Below, in pieces: positions 6,646-9,890 of a stretch of 9,890 nt of DNA. Each line of letters starts with the position of its first letter. Position 1 is the stretch's first letter. The position numbers and the translations under genes were made by a program. Below the pieces are notes generated by a model, which was given only the letters and a program-made list of their open reading frames with translations, was not told the DNA's origin and ran no database searches. Origin of the DNA: Bacillota bacterium (GTDB taxonomy: Bacteria > Bacillota > UBA4882 > JAAYXC01); assembly GCA_012516115.1 (NCBI GenBank), contig JAAYXC010000304.1, positions 1 through 9,890 on the forward strand, read 5' to 3'.

Positions 6646-7470
6646 TCACCCTTTCTCGGTTTTCCCCGCCCGGGGCAACGGGGCGGATAAACCGCCCTCC
6701 CCGTGGGTGGCCACCGACGGATACGCGCGCGGCGGAGAAAGAGGGCGTGTCTCTTTTTCCCCTAAAAGTTCACCGAGGGTGACCACCCGGTAGCCACGCG
6801 CCCGGAGCTCGGCCAACAAAAGCGGCAGCGCGGCGACGGTCTTCCTCCGGTCGAGGCGGCCGTCGTGGGCCAGGATGATCGTTCCCGGCCGGATCCGGGC
6901 CAAAACTCTGGCCACCATCTCCTGCGGAGTCCGGGCTTCATGGTGTTCGAGGGCCGTGCCGGCTAAAACGATCTGTTTGCCGCAAACCCAGGCGGCCTGA
7001 AAGACGGCCAGGCTTAACCGTTCGTACGGCGGCCGGAAGAAATGCGGGACCACCCCGGTCACCTCGGCCACCATTGCGTCACCGTCGGCGATCTCTTTTT
7101 CCACCTTGTCCCGCGGCAGCTTATATAGCTCCGGGTGGCTATAGGTATGGTTCCCGATCTCATGCCCGGCGGCGACCTCCGCCCGTAACAAATCCGGCCA
7201 ACGCTTGACGTTGCTGCCCACGACGAAAAAAGTGACATGGACCCCGTACCGGTGGAGCACCGCCAGGACCGCCGGGGTAAAACGGGGATCCGGCCCGTCA
7301 TCGAAGGTCAGGGCGACCACGCGTTCTTTGGTGAAGCCATGCCGGACGATGGGGACCTTTTCTCCCCAGTCGAACCCGGCGAAAGGCGTCCATGCGGCCG
7401 CCGCGGCCCGCGGGATGGCGACCCCTATCAATACCAGGAAGAGGAACGCCAAATTACAAAGATAACGCAA
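6646..7470 (-). CDS. Secreted NodB-type polysaccharide deacetylase
   Basis: A 274-aa protein with a signal peptide (hydrophobic 5-19, Ala-rich cleavage region 22-26), so it acts outside the membrane, probably removing acetyl groups from peptidoglycan or another cell-wall glycan. NodB motifs are in order: TFDDGPD with D57 (base) and D58 (metal), H108-x3-H112 (metal), RPPY at 146-149, and ILAHDG with H202 (acid). The motif usually containing Asp/Trp between RPPY and the last His is replaced by LAGTALEHHE (about 169-178), so substrate preference may differ from chitin or peptidoglycan deacetylases. The last 35 residues are a Pro/Gly-rich, probably disordered tail. It starts with TTG at 7470, with GGAGG 9 nt upstream. 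It lies 37 nt after ahcY and 6 nt before mtaD, so it is probably in the same transcript although its role is unrelated. Confidence 0.9.
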   Translation of the reverse strand: MRYLCNLAFLFLVLIGVAIPRAAAAAWTPFAGFDWGEKVPIVRHGFTKERVVALTFDDGPDPRFTPAVLAVLHRYGVHVTFFVVGSNVKRWPDLLRAEVAAGHEIGNHTYSHPELYKLPRDKVEKEIADGDAMVAEVTGVVPHFFRPPYERLSLAVFQAAWVCGKQIVLAGTALEHHEARTPQEMVARVLARIRPGTIILAHDGRLDRRKTVAALPLLLAELRARGYRVVTLGELLGEKETRPLSPPRAYPSVATHGEGGLSAPLPRAGKTEKG

Positions 7471-7507
7471 AAGGCCAAGCCTCCACCTTTCCGCGCCTGG
7501 GACAGGC

Positions 7508-8764
7508 TCAAAAAGCCTCTTGCCAGCTCTCCAGATATTTTTGCTGTTCCGGTGTTAGGGTGTCAATGGAGATCCCCATAGCCGCCAGGGCCAGGCGCGC
7601 CACCTCCTCGTCGACCGTCGCCGGAACCGGATGGACCCCAGGGGGAAGCTCGTGGCGGTAATGGAAAAGATAACGCAGGGCCATGGCCTGGACGGCGAAG
7701 GAGAGGTCCATGATCTCCACCGGGTGCCCGTCCCCGGCGGCCAGGTTGACGAGCCGTCCCTCCGCCAAAAGATAAAGCCGTTTCCCGTCCGAAAGTTCGT
7801 ACTCGTCGACGTTGGCCCGCACCCGGCGGACTCTCACCGCCAGCTCCGCCAGCTCGTTTTTGGCCACCTCCACGTCGAAATGGCCCGCATTGGCGAGAAG
7901 CGCCCCGTCCGGCATGCGCAAGAAGTGTTCGCGGCCGAAGACCCCGAGGCAGCCAGTGACGGTGATGAAGATGCGGCCGATGGAGGCGGCCGCCAAAGAA
8001 GGCATGACTTCAAAGCCGTCCATGACGGCCTCCAGGGCCTTTACCGGATCGACCTCGCAGACGATGACCCGCGCGCCAAGTCCCCGGGCGCGCATGGCCA
8101 CCCCGCGGCCGCACCAGCCGTAACCGGCTACCACCACTGTTTTCCCCGCCACGAGCAGGTTGGTGGTGCGCATGATGCCGTCCCAGACCGACTGGCCGGT
8201 CCCGTAACGGTTGTCGAAGAGGTGTTTGCAGCGGGCGTCGTTGACGGCCATCATCGGGAACCCCAACACCCCTTCGGCGGCCATGGCCCGCAGACGCCGC
8301 AGCCCGGTGGTGGTCTCCTCGCAGCCGCCGATGACCCGGGGCAGGAGGTCCCGCCGGTCGGCGTGCAAAGCCGTGGCCAGATCCCCGCCGTCGTCGATGA
8401 TCAATTCCGGGCCGGTATCCAACGTGGCCAAGATGTGGCGGTGGTACTCTTCCGGCGTGGCGCCGTGCCAGGCAAAAACGGCTATCCCCCGCTCCACCAG
8501 GGCCGCCGCCACGTCGTCCTGGGTGGAAAGGGGGTTGCTCCCGGTCACCGCCACCTCCGCCCCGGCCTCCCGGAGGCAGAGGGCGAGATTGGCCGTCTTG
8601 GCCTCAAGATGGATGGATAAAGCGATCCGGCGGCCGGCGAAGGCCTTCTCCGCCGCCAGGCGGGAACCGATCGCCCGCAACACGGGCATGTGGGCCGCGG
8701 CCCACTCGATCTTCTCGTGGCCCCGGGGGGCCAAACGCGGATCGCGGATGATGGATGGGGGCAT
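7508..8764 (-). CDS. ahcY: Adenosylhomocysteinase family protein (SAH or S-inosylhomocysteine hydrolase)
   Basis: An NAD-dependent cytoplasmic hydrolase splitting SAH (or its deaminated form) into a nucleoside and homocysteine, clearing the inhibitor left by methyltransferases. At 418 aa it is of the short archaeal/Thermotoga type, without the extra C-terminal segment of eukaryotic enzymes. Catalytic residues matching the human enzyme are H52, D125 (DDGGD), E150 (CEETTTG), K180 and D184 (VNDARCKHLFDN), H295 (GHFD) and H347 (GDGHP). The NAD loop GYGWCG is at 214-219. In the substrate pocket HLEAKTA (52-58) replaces canonical HMTVETA, putting K56 where Glu contacts the adenine. The start at 8764 (MPPSIIRDPRLAP) has AGGAGG 8 nt upstream and matches where the family begins. 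In-frame ATGs at 8812 (GAGGG, 7 nt) and 8857 are possible and would add 16 or 31 residues. It is the first gene of the minus-strand block. Confidence 0.95.
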   Translation of the reverse strand: MPPSIIRDPRLAPRGHEKIEWAAAHMPVLRAIGSRLAAEKAFAGRRIALSIHLEAKTANLALCLREAGAEVAVTGSNPLSTQDDVAAALVERGIAVFAWHGATPEEYHRHILATLDTGPELIIDDGGDLATALHADRRDLLPRVIGGCEETTTGLRRLRAMAAEGVLGFPMMAVNDARCKHLFDNRYGTGQSVWDGIMRTTNLLVAGKTVVVAGYGWCGRGVAMRARGLGARVIVCEVDPVKALEAVMDGFEVMPSLAAASIGRIFITVTGCLGVFGREHFLRMPDGALLANAGHFDVEVAKNELAELAVRVRRVRANVDEYELSDGKRLYLLAEGRLVNLAAGDGHPVEIMDLSFAVQAMALRYLFHYRHELPPGVHPVPATVDEEVARLALAAMGISIDTLTPEQQKYLESWQEAF

Positions 8765-8772
8765 CAAGGCCG

Positions 8773-8778
8773 CCTCCT
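8773..8778 (-). promoter_or_regulatory. Ribosome binding site favouring the 8764 start of ahcY
   Basis: AGGAGG on the minus strand, 8 nt before the ATG at 8764. It competes with a weaker GAGGG (8820-8824) in front of the ATG at 8812. The purines also encode plausible codons of a longer protein, so the choice is not final. Confidence 0.5.
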
Positions 8779-8917
8779 CGGAAAGCTTTTTCGGCCGGCG
8801 CATACCGTCCATAGATTCGCCCTCGAATAAAAAGACTCCTGCCGGATGGAGCCACATTGAAACCCCCCGCTAACCCGACTAAAATTTTTTCTCCCTTTCG
8901 GCAAAATCCGGCATAAA

Positions 8918-8950
8918 TCGACACAAATTTTCAGAGCGATATGATATAAT
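8918..8950 (+). promoter_or_regulatory. Sigma-A-type promoter for the secreted surface protein
   Basis: TCGACA (8918-8923) and TATGAT (8940-8945) are 16 nt apart in an AT-rich island. A perfect TATAAT (8945-8950) overlaps the second element but is 21 nt from TCGACA, so the exact -10 is uncertain. The gene's ATG is about 50 nt downstream with a GGAGGGG site. The region is divergent: ahcY leaves in the other direction, and no equally clear minus-strand promoter was found. Confidence 0.65.
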
Positions 8951-8996
8951 CTTTCATGACAAATTTATACAGCACATCCTATCGGAGGGGATATCC

Positions 8997-9890
8997 ATGA
9001 AGAGCCGTTTAGTCCTTTCCTTCGCTCTCGTCCTCTCCTTCCTCGCCGCCTCTTTCGGCCTTACCGAACCGGTTTACTACGAAGACTTCGGACACGGCAA
9101 GAGCCTCCAAGAACTCGGGTTTACCGGTTTCCATCCTTCCTTTTGGACCCTCGACCTCAAAGGCCGTTACATGAAAGGCATCAATCCCGGCGGCATGGGC
9201 CGCGCGGCGGAGATTTACACCCCGCGCTTCGCCGCAAGTAGAAGGCATAACGAACTCGCGGTGGAATGGAAGGCAAACTTTCTCGCCGGCAAAGACCGGC
9301 ATGGAAGCGAGGAAGAACTCGCGGTGGGCCTGGCCGATAACCGGGGGGACGTCCTCTACCGCCTGAGCATCTCCCCCACCCGCCATGGGAAGGAAGAAGG
9401 CTTCACCCTCGCCTTCTACAAAGCCGGCCGGCCCCATGAAGCCCTCCTCAAGAAGGTCTTCTTCAAGACGCCCCTCCCCGGCTGGCATACCTTCCGGATG
9501 ATCTTCGCCCCGCCCGAAGCGGGCGGGGGGATCCCCGTCCTCGGTGAGGGGAAAGAAGTCCTCTCCCTTCGAGATCTAACCTATCTCGACTTCGCCGGAC
9601 TCCGCTTCGCCTACCGGGCCGCGCGGCGGCATCAGGCGGTGGGGATAGACGATATCCTCGTTACCGGAGGAGAAGCCCCAAGCGCGGATACCGTTCCGCC
9701 GGTGACGAGGGACGATTACGATTACGAGCACGAGCACGAATGGAGAAGAGAACCGGTGGTGATCCATCTTACCGCTGCGGATGAAGGAAGCGGCGTGGCG
9801 GCCACATACTACCGGATAAACAACGGCCCGGTGGAATCCGGGACCGAGATCACCCTCACCGCGGATGGCATCTACGAAGTAAGCTACTGG
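8997..9890 (+). CDS. Secreted surface protein with jelly-roll-like and OmpL47/Ig-like domains (partial)
   Basis: The first 298 codons of a gene with no stop before the window ends. The ATG at 8997 follows GGAGGGG (spacing 6 nt). Residues 1-21 are a signal peptide (MKSR, then a Leu/Ser/Ala-rich core ending near SFG), so the protein is exported. Residues about 25-225 look like a beta-sandwich of the LamG/jelly-roll class: YYEDFG at the start, alternating strands such as GFTLAFYKAG and WHTFRMIF, and the closing IDDILVTG (D218). From about 234 a repeat domain begins: DTVPPVT, then VVIHLTAADEGSGVAATYYRI and ITLTADGIYEVSYW. This is the signature of OmpL47-type bacterial Ig-like repeats, which usually occur in series. 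Between PPVT and that core, where most such repeats have a short Trp-containing turn, lies an acidic/His tract DDYDYEHEHEW (239-249). Function is unknown; carbohydrate binding or adhesion at the cell surface is an inference. Further repeats or an anchor are likely beyond the edge. Confidence 0.85.
   Translation, partial: MKSRLVLSFALVLSFLAASFGLTEPVYYEDFGHGKSLQELGFTGFHPSFWTLDLKGRYMKGINPGGMGRAAEIYTPRFAASRRHNELAVEWKANFLAGKDRHGSEEELAVGLADNRGDVLYRLSISPTRHGKEEGFTLAFYKAGRPHEALLKKVFFKTPLPGWHTFRMIFAPPEAGGGIPVLGEGKEVLSLRDLTYLDFAGLRFAYRAARRHQAVGIDDILVTGGEAPSADTVPPVTRDDYDYEHEHEWRREPVVIHLTAADEGSGVAATYYRINNGPVESGTEITLTADGIYEVSYW
9714..9737 (+). repeat. Paired in-frame hexanucleotide repeats
   Basis: GATTAC occurs twice in tandem (9714-9725), followed directly by GAGCAC twice (9726-9737), encoding Asp-Tyr-Asp-Tyr-Glu-His-Glu-His. 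The unit length of two codons means gain or loss of copies would keep the frame. It lies inside the Ig-like repeat of the surface protein. Confidence 0.85.

Noticed and set aside
5497..8620. Long open frames on the + strand opposite mtaD and ahcY (5497-6330 and 7631-8620)
   Set aside because: Shadows of well-supported minus-strand genes; no protein-like motif pattern.
8765..8996. SAH or SAM riboswitch upstream of ahcY
   Set aside because: No recognisable conserved core or multi-stem layout is visible in the leader, and the space before the alternative starts is short.
9009..9488. 159-codon minus-strand open frame
   Set aside because: Antisense to the surface protein gene, which has a promoter, ribosome binding site and signal peptide.
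1..9890. CRISPR array, tRNA or rRNA genes
   Set aside because: No regularly spaced direct repeats, cloverleaf sequences or rRNA-like stretches were seen on reading both strands.

Overview
The window reads as a high-GC (roughly 60%) bacterial chromosome segment, most likely from a thermophilic Clostridia-type Firmicute. This placement is an inference from three things: the pepQ-efp pair, an archaeal/Thermotoga-like SAH hydrolase next to an SAH deaminase, and strong AGGAGG-type ribosome binding sites with TTG starts. No rRNA, tRNA or CRISPR array is visible.

Layout from left to right. Positions 33-1416 are a complete ISL3-family insertion sequence with 24-bp terminal inverted repeats and an intact DDE transposase on the + strand. 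Positions 1417-1932 hold no convincing intact gene, only what looks like the decayed 3' end of a + strand secreted-protein gene. Positions 1933-8764 are a minus-strand block of six genes. In transcription order these are ahcY (SAH/S-inosylhomocysteine hydrolase), a secreted NodB polysaccharide deacetylase, mtaD (SAH/MTA deaminase), gltX (glutamyl-tRNA synthetase), pepQ (Xaa-Pro peptidase) and efp (elongation factor P). The block ends in a clear intrinsic terminator. After a divergent intergenic region with a good + strand promoter, positions 8997-9890 are the first 298 codons of a secreted surface protein that runs off the window. It has a jelly-roll-like domain and the start of an OmpL47-type Ig-like repeat.

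How the genes work together. ahcY and mtaD both act on S-adenosylhomocysteine, the by-product of SAM-dependent methylation. This AhcY carries Lys where the canonical enzyme has the Glu that reads the adenine amino group, so the pair may run the deaminate-first route: SAH to S-inosylhomocysteine to inosine plus homocysteine. gltX, pepQ and efp serve translation and peptide turnover; the last two are partners through proline (EF-P relieves polyproline stalling, PepQ cleaves X-Pro bonds). efp also appears to have its own promoter. The usual accB/accC continuation downstream of efp in Clostridia is absent and is replaced by the degraded region and the IS.

Most worth a second look: the AhcY active-site substitution beside mtaD, the in-frame hexanucleotide repeats encoding a D/Y/E/H tract in the surface protein, a compound inverted repeat before gltX, and the decayed gene remnant beside the IS.
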